From: JAGOFO01 sp964522105
Lineage (GTDB): Bacteria > Myxococcota_A > UBA9042 > DTJE01
Direction: 5' to 3'
Length of the DNA stretch: 64,000 nucleotides
Assembly: GCA_964522105.1 (NCBI GenBank)
Contig: CAZFVA010000012.1
Coordinates: forward strand, 1 to 64,000
This document shows, piece after piece, positions 18,214 through 26,243 of the stretch. Within the stretch, counting starts at the first letter, position 1, and every line of letters starts with the position of its first letter. The translations under genes and the position numbers were made by a program. The notes below the pieces were generated by a model. That model saw only the letters and a program-made list of their open reading frames with translations, made no database searches and was not told where the DNA came from.

Positions 18214-19017
18214 CTACTGCAAATACAGTCCAACCCGATCGAACAGGTGGTTGAATTCGTCTGCCAGGTGCAGATTCCCGCTGGCCTTGATGGCGCCCGA
18301 GCCGTTACACGCAAACGTGTCAACGCTGCCCGCCATGAGGGCCAGGGCCAGATCCACATCCGCAATCTCGATAGTCGTCGACGGGTCCTTCATTTCGCCG
18401 GGCCCGACTTTAATCCCGTGATGCTGAATCTTGACCCACGCCTTAGGACCGCCACCAACCGCATACTGCATCGTGCCGTCGTGAAGCGCGGCAGTCACAC
18501 GCTGCGCCCTGGGATCGTACACCGCAATCTCGGCAGTCGCGGCCAGACCGACCAGCAGGCTTAGCTCGACGTGCTTCGCGCGGAACTCGGCCGACTTCAT
18601 GTCTTCATCTGAAGGCTTCAAATAGACGGTCAACCGATTGGATAACTTCTCGAATTGCTTCAGGTCCTTGAAGTGGTGCAGGCCCTTGAACGGAATCGGC
18701 GTGACCTTTTCACCGGCAAACATCCGATTCAGTGCGCTGCACGACGGAAACAGCAGACCGGCATTGGAACTGGCAGTGCGCGACGCAGTGACTTCGCCGT
18801 TTTTGAAAATCAGCACGCCATGCGGCCCGCCCAGAACCCGGAATTCCAGCGCCATGTTCATCTTCGCAGCTATCTGACGGGCTTCGTCATCAAGACGAAC
18901 CAGATCAGCCAGACGCGGCAGGACTGAATGTATGTGTATGTTGGCCAGGACCAGATCCCGCACTGTCGGCGGGTGTCCGGGCAGGAATCGATCCAGAACC
19001 AGGTTCACAGCAGCCAT
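18214..19017 (-). CDS. SCP2-like sterol/lipid-binding-fold protein, copy A
   Basis: 267 residues from ATG 19017, which has GGAGG 5-6 bases upstream; a GTG two codons earlier is less well placed. I see features of the SCP2 fold in two halves. The first is FRVLGGPHGVLIFKNGEV and the downstream ALNRMFAGEKVTPIPFKG; the second is EIADVDLALALMAGSVDTFACNGSGAIKASGN, which fits the SCP2 pattern in which a helix senses a fixed 'amount' loop. It is a distant paralogue of the next gene upstream (19050), sharing the FAG...P..G..HF region. SCP2 domains bind lipids or acyl-CoA; no catalytic residues are visible. It sits between the split transketolase and the aminotransferase. Family assignment is moderate. 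Confidence 0.6.
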   Translation of the reverse strand: MAAVNLVLDRFLPGHPPTVRDLVLANIHIHSVLPRLADLVRLDDEARQIAAKMNMALEFRVLGGPHGVLIFKNGEVTASRTASSNAGLLFPSCSALNRMFAGEKVTPIPFKGLHHFKDLKQFEKLSNRLTVYLKPSDEDMKSAEFRAKHVELSLLVGLAATAEIAVYDPRAQRVTAALHDGTMQYAVGGGPKAWVKIQHHGIKVGPGEMKDPSTTIEIADVDLALALMAGSVDTFACNGSGAIKASGNLHLADEFNHLFDRVGLYLQ

Positions 19018-19049
19018 GTGCACCTCCAGACAACAGAACCGATGACGCC

Positions 19050-19850
19050 TTACAACTGGCCGGTCGTCAATGCCTCGACGCGCTGCATCAGCATGCCGAG
19101 ATCCTTGCCGCCTTCCATTGCACCTTCCATCTTTACGCGACCGGATGCGACCGCTTCAACTGTGCCGACGGTCTGTGTCAGAACGTCGAATGCACCGTCA
19201 ATGTCGGGGAATATCATATGGACGTATGGACGGCGCCTTTCGTAAGTGCCGCGTCCGGCCTTTGACAGGCCGCCGCGAATTCGCAGGTACGCCGTCGGTC
19301 CGCCACCCTCGACCGTCCACTGGAAAACACGCTCGGGTGCCTTTTTAACAAAGCCGGACACGACCTCGTCGCCACCCTTGTTCATCTGGGACAGCGCATT
19401 TGAAGCCATGTACAGCAGCAGTTTAACCTTGAGGGCCTTTTCGTCCGGGTCCTTCGGGACAACGCTTGGCAGCAGCATCTTCAGCTTCAGCAGGAAAGGC
19501 AGCACACGCATCAGCGTTGGCAACCCCGCAAACACACTGAAAAAACCGTGCGGCCCCTGCATCGCCGGCACCGCGGTCCCGCCCGCAAAGAACGAATTCA
19601 AGTCTTTAAGCGTCTTAAACAGCATCGTGATGGAAGGCGAAGGGTGCAGCCCCTGAACGACGTCGATGCCGCCATCGGTCAATTCGACGTAAGCGGCCTG
19701 TTCACTGTCTTTCGCCGCGAACTGAAGCACACCGCCGGCCTTGCGCAATAGCCGTCTGTACGATGCGCGATCCTCGGCCACAATCTTGACCAGAGGCAGC
19801 GCAGACCGAAGGAATACCCGCGCGCGAACCTCTTCGACATGTTGTGCCAT
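19050..19850 (-). CDS. SCP2-like sterol/lipid-binding-fold protein, copy B
   Basis: 266 residues, paralogous to the gene at 18214. It contains GVLQFAAKDSEQAAYVEL, TMLFKTLKDLNSFFAGGTAVPAMQG, a long hydrophobic/basic helix in the middle (LMRVLPFLLKLKMLLP) and a C-terminal FPDIDGAFDVLTQTVGTVEAVASGRVKMEG that fits an SCP2 half-domain. The amphipathic middle could touch membrane or lipid. It is co-transcribed with its paralogue, the transketolase subunits and the aminotransferase (gaps of 32-43 bp). Function not known; a non-catalytic carrier or scaffold is my inference. Confidence 0.58.
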   Translation of the reverse strand: MAQHVEEVRARVFLRSALPLVKIVAEDRASYRRLLRKAGGVLQFAAKDSEQAAYVELTDGGIDVVQGLHPSPSITMLFKTLKDLNSFFAGGTAVPAMQGPHGFFSVFAGLPTLMRVLPFLLKLKMLLPSVVPKDPDEKALKVKLLLYMASNALSQMNKGGDEVVSGFVKKAPERVFQWTVEGGGPTAYLRIRGGLSKAGRGTYERRRPYVHMIFPDIDGAFDVLTQTVGTVEAVASGRVKMEGAMEGGKDLGMLMQRVEALTTGQL

Positions 19851-19893
19851 ACGGCCCCCAAAAAACTGTCGCAGACAAGCTGACAGCCCTTAC

Positions 19894-20904
19894 TTAATCA
19901 TCTTCCCAGTTTTCATCCTGCTCGAACTCGGCCTTCACAACTTCGCTGATGGCTTCAAGAATCCCGTCGCCATCAAGCTTGTAGATGTGAAGCAGGTCCT
20001 CGGGGTAACCGACGATGCTGAATTCGTCCTGGTACCCGAGCCGCTTGAAAGCGCAGCCCTTGCCGCTTTTCGCAATAACCTCGGCGACCGCAGAACCGAG
20101 CCCGCCGATGACGCTGTGATCTTCGACCGTTATGATGCGCCTGGTGTCCAGGATGGCTTCCATAACGGCGGCTTCGTCAAGCGGCTTGATCGTGTGCATA
20201 TCAAGGACGCGCACCGATACGCCCTGCGCCGCAGCCTGTTCGGCCGCCGCGACAGCGTGCATGACTGTCACGCCACAGGCGATGACCGTTATGTCGTTAC
20301 CGGGGCGAAGTTCAATGGCCTTGCCGATGGTGAAGTCGAAGTCCATGTCCTTGTGCAGCGGGGGCTCGAAGCCGCGTCCGATGCGGATATAGACCGGGCC
20401 GTCCCACTCGATCGCCGCTTCAACTGCCTTGCCGGTTTCACGCGCGTCTGCCGGGGCGATGACGACCATGCCGGGCATTGTCCGCATGACGGCAATGTCT
20501 TCGGTGCAGTGGTGCGTGGTCCCGGCCTGTCCGAACGACGTGCCGGAATGCGTCCCGATAATCTTGACGTTACGCTTTGAATAGCAGATGTCGGTGCGGA
20601 CAAATTCGGCCGCGCGCAGCGACGCGAAAACCGCGAAGGTTGACGTCACCGGAATCAGTCCGGCATCGGCCATACCCGACGCGATCGCCATCATGTTCGC
20701 TTCCGCAATTCCCAGGTTAAAGAACCGCCCCGGGATTTTTTCCTGGAACTTGCCGATCTTGGTCGACCGTGCCAGATCCGTGGTCAGGGCCACGATTTTC
20801 GGGTTGCTCTGTCCAAGTTTTGTCAGGACCTCGCCGTAGATTTCGGCTTGAGTCATCCTGTCAGCGTCTTCAATTGTCCATGTCAGGCCACCGTTTCCGG
20901 CCAT
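19894..20904 (-). CDS. Transketolase, C-terminal (pyrimidine-binding and C-terminal domain) subunit
   Basis: 336 residues. It carries the Pyr domain with the TPP-activating Glu in LGIAEANMMAIASGMA, substrate-loop features (FGQAGTTHHCTEDIAVM) and the transketolase C-terminal domain (KPLDEAAVMEAI, VEDHSVIGGLGSAV). With the 20933 gene it forms a split heteromeric transketolase, as in many archaea and anaerobes. It transfers two-carbon ketol groups between sugar phosphates, or onto a different acceptor. A GGAGG sequence precedes the ATG. It lies 28 bp after the N-terminal subunit gene. Context with SCP2-like and aminotransferase genes suggests a special biosynthetic rather than housekeeping role, but that is inference. 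Confidence 0.92.
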   Translation of the reverse strand: MAGNGGLTWTIEDADRMTQAEIYGEVLTKLGQSNPKIVALTTDLARSTKIGKFQEKIPGRFFNLGIAEANMMAIASGMADAGLIPVTSTFAVFASLRAAEFVRTDICYSKRNVKIIGTHSGTSFGQAGTTHHCTEDIAVMRTMPGMVVIAPADARETGKAVEAAIEWDGPVYIRIGRGFEPPLHKDMDFDFTIGKAIELRPGNDITVIACGVTVMHAVAAAEQAAAQGVSVRVLDMHTIKPLDEAAVMEAILDTRRIITVEDHSVIGGLGSAVAEVIAKSGKGCAFKRLGYQDEFSIVGYPEDLLHIYKLDGDGILEAISEVVKAEFEQDENWEDD

Positions 20905-20932
20905 AATGATCCCTCCTTACAGGAGCCGCGAA

Positions 20933-21760
20933 TCAGTTTTTAGCAAGGCATTCCAGCGCTTTGGCTTTCATGCTGTCGTCCAGCCCGCCATAATGCCAGG
21001 CAGGATTTCCTTCCATGAAATCAACGCCTTTGCCCTTGACTGTTTTGGCAATTACGGCCACCGGCTTGTCTGTCGATGCCTTTGACTGGGCGATGGCGTC
21101 ATCAATCTGATCGAAATCGTGGCCGTCGATATTGATTACCTTCCAGCCGAACGCCTCGAACTTCTTGTCAAGCGGGTCCAGCGCCATGACGTCTTCGGTG
21201 CAGCCGTCAATGCACAGCCCGTTGCGGTCAACAAAAAGCATCAAATTGTTCAATTTAAAATGGGGGGCCGCCATGGCGGCTTCCCATATTGAACCTTCGT
21301 GACACTCGCCGTCGCCGACAAGGCAGTAGACACGGTAGTCACGCCCGATCGTCTTTGCGCCCATCGCCATACCAACTGCAATTCCCAGGCCGTGGCCAAG
21401 CGAGCCTGTCGAAGCATCGACGCCCTTAACCTTCATGCGGTCCAGGTGCATGCCGAACGGCGACCCGGTCTTGTTGAAGTCAAGCAGCAGCTTGTTGTCG
21501 AAGTAGCCTTTGCCGCCCAGGATTACCGCATGACCGACGCCGCCGTGCCCCTTGGACAGGACGAAACGGTCGCGATCCTCCCAGTCGGGACGGGCCGGGT
21601 CCAGATTCATGTATTTGAAGTAGAGGGCTGTCAGAATGTCGTGCTGGCTGAAAGCACCGCCGATATGGGCACCTCCGCACGACCACGTCACTTCCACGAT
21701 CTTTTCGCGCAGTTCCCGGGCTTTGTCCTGCAGTCGCCGCCGTTCAAGGGCCTCAAGCAT
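20933..21760 (-). CDS. Transketolase, N-terminal (TPP-binding) subunit
   Basis: 275 residues from ATG 21760, which has GGAGG 9 bases upstream; the longer frame adds only 7 residues. It has the pyrophosphate-binding TPP motif GDGECHEGS ending in a downstream Asn (LFVDRNGL), plus SCGGAHIGGAFS and SKGHGGVGHAV, all typical of the PP domain of transketolase. It needs the next gene's product for activity. It is the first gene of the operon, and a good promoter match lies at 21856-21883. Confidence 0.92.
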   Translation of the reverse strand: MLEALERRRLQDKARELREKIVEVTWSCGGAHIGGAFSQHDILTALYFKYMNLDPARPDWEDRDRFVLSKGHGGVGHAVILGGKGYFDNKLLLDFNKTGSPFGMHLDRMKVKGVDASTGSLGHGLGIAVGMAMGAKTIGRDYRVYCLVGDGECHEGSIWEAAMAAPHFKLNNLMLFVDRNGLCIDGCTEDVMALDPLDKKFEAFGWKVINIDGHDFDQIDDAIAQSKASTDKPVAVIAKTVKGKGVDFMEGNPAWHYGGLDDSMKAKALECLAKN

Positions 21761-21855
21761 GGCGTTTTGCCTCCAGTTCATTCGCCGCCGGATGCACCCC
21801 GGTCACCCCCCACGGAAGCGACAGACAGTGTTACCGGCTAAGTGTCAACGTGACC

Positions 21856-21883
21856 ATCCTATCCGCGCTATTGCTGGCGTCAA
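21856..21883 (-). promoter_or_regulatory. Candidate sigma-70 promoter for the transketolase operon
   Basis: Minus strand TTGACG (21883-21878, 5 of 6) and TAGGAT (21861-21856, 4 of 6) with a 16-bp spacer. It lies about 95 bp upstream of the transketolase N-subunit start, in the 154-bp gap. One of the better promoter matches in the window. Confidence 0.45.
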
Positions 21884-21914
21884 GCCAAATTGTGCAAATG
21901 GCTGAATCTGGAAA

Positions 21915-22616
21915 TCACTTAGTTGTTGAAGACATCGGCGGACACGCAGACGGAACGTTGTTCAGTCGAAACAGAGTACGCTGTTTACAGGCGGCCCAGT
22001 ACCAACCGAGGTTGCCAGCAAACAGATACAACCACTTCGGCATGGGCGGATTCGCAAAGCGTGATATCACGTCATCAGGCACAGAACAGCCTTTGTCCAG
22101 TGCTTCGGCCGCCAGCGCAAGTTCAGCAGCCACACCGAACGCGGCTTGACCGGCCTTGTCCAGAGGCCGAGCGCCTATCGCTCCACCCATCCCCCTGGAA
22201 AGACCGCCGCCCCACTCAAACCCTGCCATTGCAGCGAACCGCTTCAACACGGCAATGGCGGTGTCATTGTGATTCGACTCGGGAAACCCGCAGTTGACAA
22301 TCCCGACCAGCATTCTCGACTTTGGCGATAACCGGTCCCTTTTTGCATAAAGCTGTTCAAGCGCAGCAATGACGCCGGCCGGCAGATGATCGACATACAG
22401 CGGAACGGCTACCACAATCAAGTCAGCGGCATCAACGGCGCTGGTCAATGCGTCAACATCGGCCTCTGACGGCGGCAATGATGCTGCGAAATACTCTTCA
22501 ATCGCCCAGCCATGCGATTTCAATCCTGCCGCAAGAGTCGTTCCCAGAACGTACGACGTGCTGTCCCGACGTTTCGGACTGCCCACAACGATCAGAGCAT
22601 GTTTGCTGTCATTCAT
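21915..22616 (-). CDS. Flavodoxin-fold NAD(P)H-dependent oxidoreductase, copy 2
   Basis: 233 residues. The N-terminus ALIVVGSPKRRDSTSYVLG is the FMN-binding loop of the NADPH-dependent FMN reductase/flavodoxin family, followed by DLIVVAVPLYVDHLPAGV. A C-terminal hydrophobic segment (KWLYLFAGNLGWYWAA) could be membrane-associated. It overlaps the upstream flavodoxin gene by 4 bp (ATGA), so the two are translationally coupled. Substrate not evident. Confidence 0.78.
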   Translation of the reverse strand: MNDSKHALIVVGSPKRRDSTSYVLGTTLAAGLKSHGWAIEEYFAASLPPSEADVDALTSAVDAADLIVVAVPLYVDHLPAGVIAALEQLYAKRDRLSPKSRMLVGIVNCGFPESNHNDTAIAVLKRFAAMAGFEWGGGLSRGMGGAIGARPLDKAGQAAFGVAAELALAAEALDKGCSVPDDVISRFANPPMPKWLYLFAGNLGWYWAACKQRTLFRLNNVPSACPPMSSTTK

Positions 22617-23206
22617 GACACCACCTCCGGCCGTCCGATACCCGCAGCATCCAGAACCCTCATTGCCGCATCATCTGCTGCAGCGTTATCTTCACATTCC
22701 AGGACAAAAGCCAGACCATGCGCTGCGCTGCGCATATTCAACGCGTTTCTGTCCACGACCTGTGTAAGGACTGCCTCGGTTTCTGCATCCGCCGCCGGCA
22801 AACCACCCAGAACACAGAGCCGCCGCCCGGCACTGCCACCGCGTAAAGTGTGATGAATTTCGCCTTTGAAGTATCCAAAGAACGGCAACAGAATTGGCAG
22901 ACATCGATCCATTGCACTTTTCAAAAGGGAACCATATGCCCCAAAGGAAACCGGCGTAACCAGTATCAATGCGTCAGCATTAAGCATCGCCTGGCCGACC
23001 CGCGCGCCATCATCCCGGGTCGTACAAGTACCAGGCGTGACAAGCCAGCAGTTAAATCTTGCGCAACACGACCTGATCTTCATGTCGCGCAGCCTCAACC
23101 GTTCGACCTGTGCACCGGCGGCCAACAACCTGGCCTCTGCTGTGTCACATGCACGACACAGCCGAACGTCACCGTCCAGCGTGCCGTCCAGAATCAGTAC
23201 ATTCAT
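22613..23206 (-). CDS. Flavodoxin-fold NAD(P)H-dependent oxidoreductase, copy 1
   Basis: 197 residues from ATG 23206, chosen because AAGGGGG precedes it and the protein then begins MNVLILDGTLDGD; the longer frame adds 33 unrelated residues. It has a Cys-containing region typical of iron-sulfur flavoproteins or FMN reductases (KIRSCCARFNCWLVTPGTC) and an FMN-site loop LILVTPVSFGAYG. The four cysteines could bind a metal or cluster, as in iron-sulfur flavoprotein (Isf), but the spacing is not exactly the Isf one. First gene of a two-gene operon with the 21915 gene, divergent from a methyltransferase. Confidence 0.75.
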   Translation of the reverse strand: MNVLILDGTLDGDVRLCRACDTAEARLLAAGAQVERLRLRDMKIRSCCARFNCWLVTPGTCTTRDDGARVGQAMLNADALILVTPVSFGAYGSLLKSAMDRCLPILLPFFGYFKGEIHHTLRGGSAGRRLCVLGGLPAADAETEAVLTQVVDRNALNMRSAAHGLAFVLECEDNAAADDAAMRVLDAAGIGRPEVVS

Positions 23207-23307
23207 GGTACCCCCTTTCCCATGCGGTAGATTTCCGCAATCAAGGTCCAAAGATTCAGAATTAAGGATATCAGGAACAATGGCCTGCCAGCCAGAATAT
23301 CTCAAAC

Positions 23308-23336
23308 TTCTGGTTCACTCAGCCTTATGCTATCTT
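23308..23336 (+). promoter_or_regulatory. Candidate extended -10 promoter for the methyltransferase
   Basis: TGC-TATCTT at 23328-23336 is an extended -10 element (TATCTT 4-5 of 6); the -35 region TTCTGG, 17 bp upstream, is poor. The same TGC-TAT core precedes the cyclophilin gene at 37565-37573. It lies in the divergent 158-bp gap with the flavodoxin pair. Confidence 0.33.
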
Positions 23337-23364
23337 GGCGTACCGGGATTATGAAAAGGTACTT

Positions 23365-24240
23365 ATGACTGAAAATCATGGTCACGTAAGAAATATCAAT
23401 CTGCAGGCCAATGAACACCCTCTGGTCGAAGACTGCGTGTTCACCTCGATTGAGGGATACGTTTCGCACCTGATGCACGTGAAATCGTACGAGTCAGCGG
23501 GTGACCTGTGCCGTGGAAAAGACGTGCTGGACTGGGGTTGTAACACCGGATACGGTATGGAGATTCTGGCGAAGACCGCCGCTTCTGTATCCGGTCTGGA
23601 TGTCTCGGAACGGGCCGTCATTGCTGCGCGTCAAAGACTTGGGGCGACGGCGACAGATATTCACTATTACAAAGGCAAACGCTGCGGTTTTGCCGACCAC
23701 TCATTCGACGTTGTGACCAGTTTTCAGGTGCTTGAACACGTCAGTGATTATGAAACCTACTTCAGCGAGATCCTTCGCGTCACCAGACCGGGCGGGCTTG
23801 TAATACTTGCGACGCCGAATGCCGCCCTGCGCCTGGCACCGGGCATGAAGCCGTGGAACGAATTTCACGTCCATGAATTTGCCCCGGCCGAGCTTGCCGA
23901 ATTCCTGAAACCAAGATTTGCTTCTGTAACCGTTCGTGGACTGTTTGGAACCGACCAGCTTTACAAAATCGAGCGCGACCGCGTCGAAAGTGCGAAGCAG
24001 GCCGCGCTTACTGCGCCGCAATCAAAAGACGTTATCAGGTCGCTGAAAAACTATATAAAACAGCAGTTTCCGTTCGTCCTGCGCATCAAGGCTGCCATGC
24101 GCCCTGCCCGCCCACCGGCGCCACCGGCCGCCGCGCTGCATCCGTCTGAACTTGCCAGATTTTCCACTGATGATCTTTTCTACAAAGATGAAGACGTCAA
24201 CGAAGCCTTGGATTTGATGGCTGTGTGCAGAAAGTCCTGA
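23365..24240 (+). CDS. Class I SAM-dependent methyltransferase
   Basis: 291 residues from ATG 23365 (AAAAGG 5 bases upstream), with a TTG at 23335 as a poorer choice. The SAM motif I is VLDWGCNTGYG; the acidic end of strand 2 follows in GLDVSERA; motif post-I/II is FDVVTSFQVLEHV; and LRVTRPGGLVILATPN is the post-II loop. The C-terminal 80 residues are basic and proline-rich (RPARPPAPPAA), perhaps for membrane or partner contact. Such Methyltransf_11/23 enzymes often act in polysaccharide or lipid modification; no substrate can be read from the sequence. It converges on the purF-like gene 18 bp away. Confidence 0.85.
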   Translation: MTENHGHVRNINLQANEHPLVEDCVFTSIEGYVSHLMHVKSYESAGDLCRGKDVLDWGCNTGYGMEILAKTAASVSGLDVSERAVIAARQRLGATATDIHYYKGKRCGFADHSFDVVTSFQVLEHVSDYETYFSEILRVTRPGGLVILATPNAALRLAPGMKPWNEFHVHEFAPAELAEFLKPRFASVTVRGLFGTDQLYKIERDRVESAKQAALTAPQSKDVIRSLKNYIKQQFPFVLRIKAAMRPARPPAPPAAALHPSELARFSTDDLFYKDEDVNEALDLMAVCRKS

Positions 24241-24258
24241 CGAAAGAACCGGGCCGCC

Positions 24259-25686
24259 CTACTTCGCCCCTTCGCACGGCACGTCGCGATATCCGCACGA
24301 CTTCCCGCTCCAGCAGTACGTGCACAGACGTTCCTTCGGCAGGCCGATGGCGGCAATCATGTCGTCCAGAAGCTGATAACGCAGAGTCGTGACGCCCACA
24401 AAGTCGGCGATCCAGTCCAGCATGCGCCGGTGTTCTTCGGAATTCTCGTCGAGGTACTTGTCAAGATTCTTGGAAATATCACCCTCAAGCGACCGGATTG
24501 CGCGACGGGCCACCAGTTCATCCAGGCCACGGGTCGAAAAACCGTACTTGCATGGGAACATCAACGGCGGGCACGCAGGCCGCATGTGGATTTCCTTCGC
24601 GCCGGCATCCCACAGCTTCTGCACTGTGAAATTCGCAAGCTGAGTCCCGCGGACGATGGAGTCCTCCATCACGACCAAGCGCTGCCCGTCCACTACTTCC
24701 GGCACCGCAATCAGCTTCATCTTCGCGACGTGGTCACGCATGGCCTGAGTCGATGGAATGTAGCTGCGGCCATAACCGGGCGTGTATTTTACAAGTGCGC
24801 GCCGGTACGGAATCCCGGCCTGCATCGCGTACCCGATCCCGTGGCCGGTACCTGAATCCGGAACGCCGGTGGCAAGGTCCGCCGTTATCGTGTCCCGTCT
24901 GGCCAGCGCCGCGCCGCAACGCTCACGGGCGCCTTCGATCCCGATGCCTTCGTACGAACCGGCCGGATACCCGGTGTAAACCCACAGGAACGTGCACATG
25001 CGCATCTCGGCGCGGGCCGGGCGCAGCACTTCATAACCGTCCACGTTGATTCGGACGATCTCGCCGGGCCCCAATTCCTTGACAGGCTTAAACCCCATGT
25101 TCATCAGTGCTATGGATTCGGAAGCGACCATGTAGTCGGAATCGCGCTCGCCGATAATCAGCGGAGTACGGCCCAGGCGGTCGCGGGCCGCCAGAATGCC
25201 GTCGTCAGTCAGCAGCAGGATCGAGGCCGCCCCATCGATGTGTTCAAACACCGACTCGATTCCTTCCACGAAGTTGCTGCCGGATTCAATAAGCCGCGCA
25301 AGCAGTTCGACACCGTTCACGCCGGTCTGGCTCGACTCGGTGAAGACCATTCCCTGCTGCAGCAGCCGTTCGGTCAGTTCGTCGCGATTTTCGATGAAAC
25401 CGGTCATCGCAAGGGCATACAGCCCGAAGCGCGAGCGAATCAACAGCGGCTGGGCGTCGGAATCACTGATGACGCCAATCCCCATCGTCCCTTCCATGCC
25501 CGGCACGTCGCCGTGGAACCGGAACTTGAACGAGCCCTGGCTGATGTCATGTATCTTCTTTTCAAATCGGCGGCCCTTCATGGCCATACCGCCCAACTGA
25601 CTGCCCAGGTGGGAGTGGTAGTCGGTGCCGAACAATAATGTTTCAGGACAATGATCTTTGGAAACTACGCCGCAAAGCCCGCTCAT
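24259..25686 (-). CDS. purF: Amidophosphoribosyltransferase-like protein (PurF family, divergent)
   Basis: 475 residues, near the usual PurF length. An N-terminal glutamine amidotransferase type II domain begins MSGLCGVV, so the nucleophilic Cys would be Cys5, exposed only if the first four residues are cleaved as in PurF enzymes with a propeptide. A phosphoribosyltransferase domain follows with the PRPP motif VVMEDSIVRGTQ. ATSDL-like motifs are present in changed form (DLATGVPDSGTGHGIGYAMQAGIPY). The C-terminus CTYCWSGKSC has three close cysteines, possibly a residual iron-sulfur site. It catalyses the first step of purine synthesis (PRPP plus Gln to phosphoribosylamine); a specialised PurF-like role is possible given its divergence. 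A candidate promoter and a palindrome lie just upstream. Confidence 0.85.
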   Translation of the reverse strand: MSGLCGVVSKDHCPETLLFGTDYHSHLGSQLGGMAMKGRRFEKKIHDISQGSFKFRFHGDVPGMEGTMGIGVISDSDAQPLLIRSRFGLYALAMTGFIENRDELTERLLQQGMVFTESSQTGVNGVELLARLIESGSNFVEGIESVFEHIDGAASILLLTDDGILAARDRLGRTPLIIGERDSDYMVASESIALMNMGFKPVKELGPGEIVRINVDGYEVLRPARAEMRMCTFLWVYTGYPAGSYEGIGIEGARERCGAALARRDTITADLATGVPDSGTGHGIGYAMQAGIPYRRALVKYTPGYGRSYIPSTQAMRDHVAKMKLIAVPEVVDGQRLVVMEDSIVRGTQLANFTVQKLWDAGAKEIHMRPACPPLMFPCKYGFSTRGLDELVARRAIRSLEGDISKNLDKYLDENSEEHRRMLDWIADFVGVTTLRYQLLDDMIAAIGLPKERLCTYCWSGKSCGYRDVPCEGAK

Positions 25687-25720
25687 TTTGACCTTCCTGC
25701 TTGAATTGGTAGCTGATTCT

Positions 25721-25733
25721 GTCGTCAGACGAC
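25721..25733. promoter_or_regulatory. 13-bp palindrome GTCGTCAGACGAC, possible operator upstream of purF-like gene
   Basis: A perfect inverted repeat with 6-bp arms around a central A. It lies between the candidate -10 element (25738-25743) and the ATG of the purF-like gene, about 35 bp from the start codon, where a repressor would block transcription. It does not match the E. coli PurR site. Function inferred from position only. Confidence 0.35.
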
Positions 25734-25737
25734 ATAA

Positions 25738-25766
25738 TCCTTACACTTCCGGGGACAGGTAGTCAA
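25738..25766 (-). promoter_or_regulatory. Candidate promoter for the purF-like gene
   Basis: Minus strand TTGACT (25766-25761, 5 of 6) and TAAGGA (25743-25738, weak) with a 17-bp spacer. The -35 is convincing, the -10 is poor. It sits directly upstream of the GTCGTCAGACGAC palindrome. Confidence 0.35.
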
Positions 25767-25807
25767 CGAGATCCGAATGCCTGGAAATGACATTTTGAAC
25801 AGGTACT

Positions 25808-26167
25808 TTACCTGCACAAAACATCATCGGGCGGGCACGTAAATCTGACGTGGATGTGGTCGTCGTGGCCGCGGGCCCAGCGGATAATACCGGTACGGGA
25901 TTTGCGGGATTCGGGGTACTGGAAGATCAGGTCAAGGTCGGCCACCGGGAAGCCTTTCTCGTAGGCGTATTCATACAGGACTTTCTGCAGGTTCCAGTCC
26001 ATAAAGATGAACTGGACGCGCTTGGTGTCCAGCAACGCCCTGATCAACTCCCACGTCTTTTCAACGTCAAGGCTGAACTTGTTGGCCTTGATGAAGTAAT
26101 TGCCGCACTTCTGGTTGTTCACGAAGTAGCCCAGGTCCACATCGCGGCCGGTCTGATGGGACTTGTG
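25808..26167. repeat. 360-bp direct repeat, copy 1 (displaced 3' end of the LysM-peptidase M74 gene)
   Basis: Base-for-base identical by eye to 28587-28946. The identity begins exactly at the stop codon (TTA on +) of the peptidase gene and ends at 26167, after which the two copies diverge at once. The same orientation makes it a direct repeat flanking 26168-28586. Confidence 0.95.
25808..26167 (-). pseudogene. Truncated 3' fragment of the peptidase M74 gene
   Basis: Encodes the last 119 residues of the 28587 protein, unchanged, including HKSHQTGRDVDLG and the HDDHIHV metal motif. It lacks the signal peptide, both LysM domains and the front of the catalytic domain. The open frame runs on to 26224 through unrelated A/T-rich sequence, so any translated product would be a 138-residue chimera without a signal. 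No ribosome-binding site is apparent. It is best read as a non-functional leftover of a duplication or insertion. Confidence 0.85.
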
Positions 26168-26243
26168 AAAAACGAAACCAGTTTCAAATATAATCAAAAA
26201 GACTGATTGACTTAAGGTGACCAAATCAATAGCATCAATCTAA

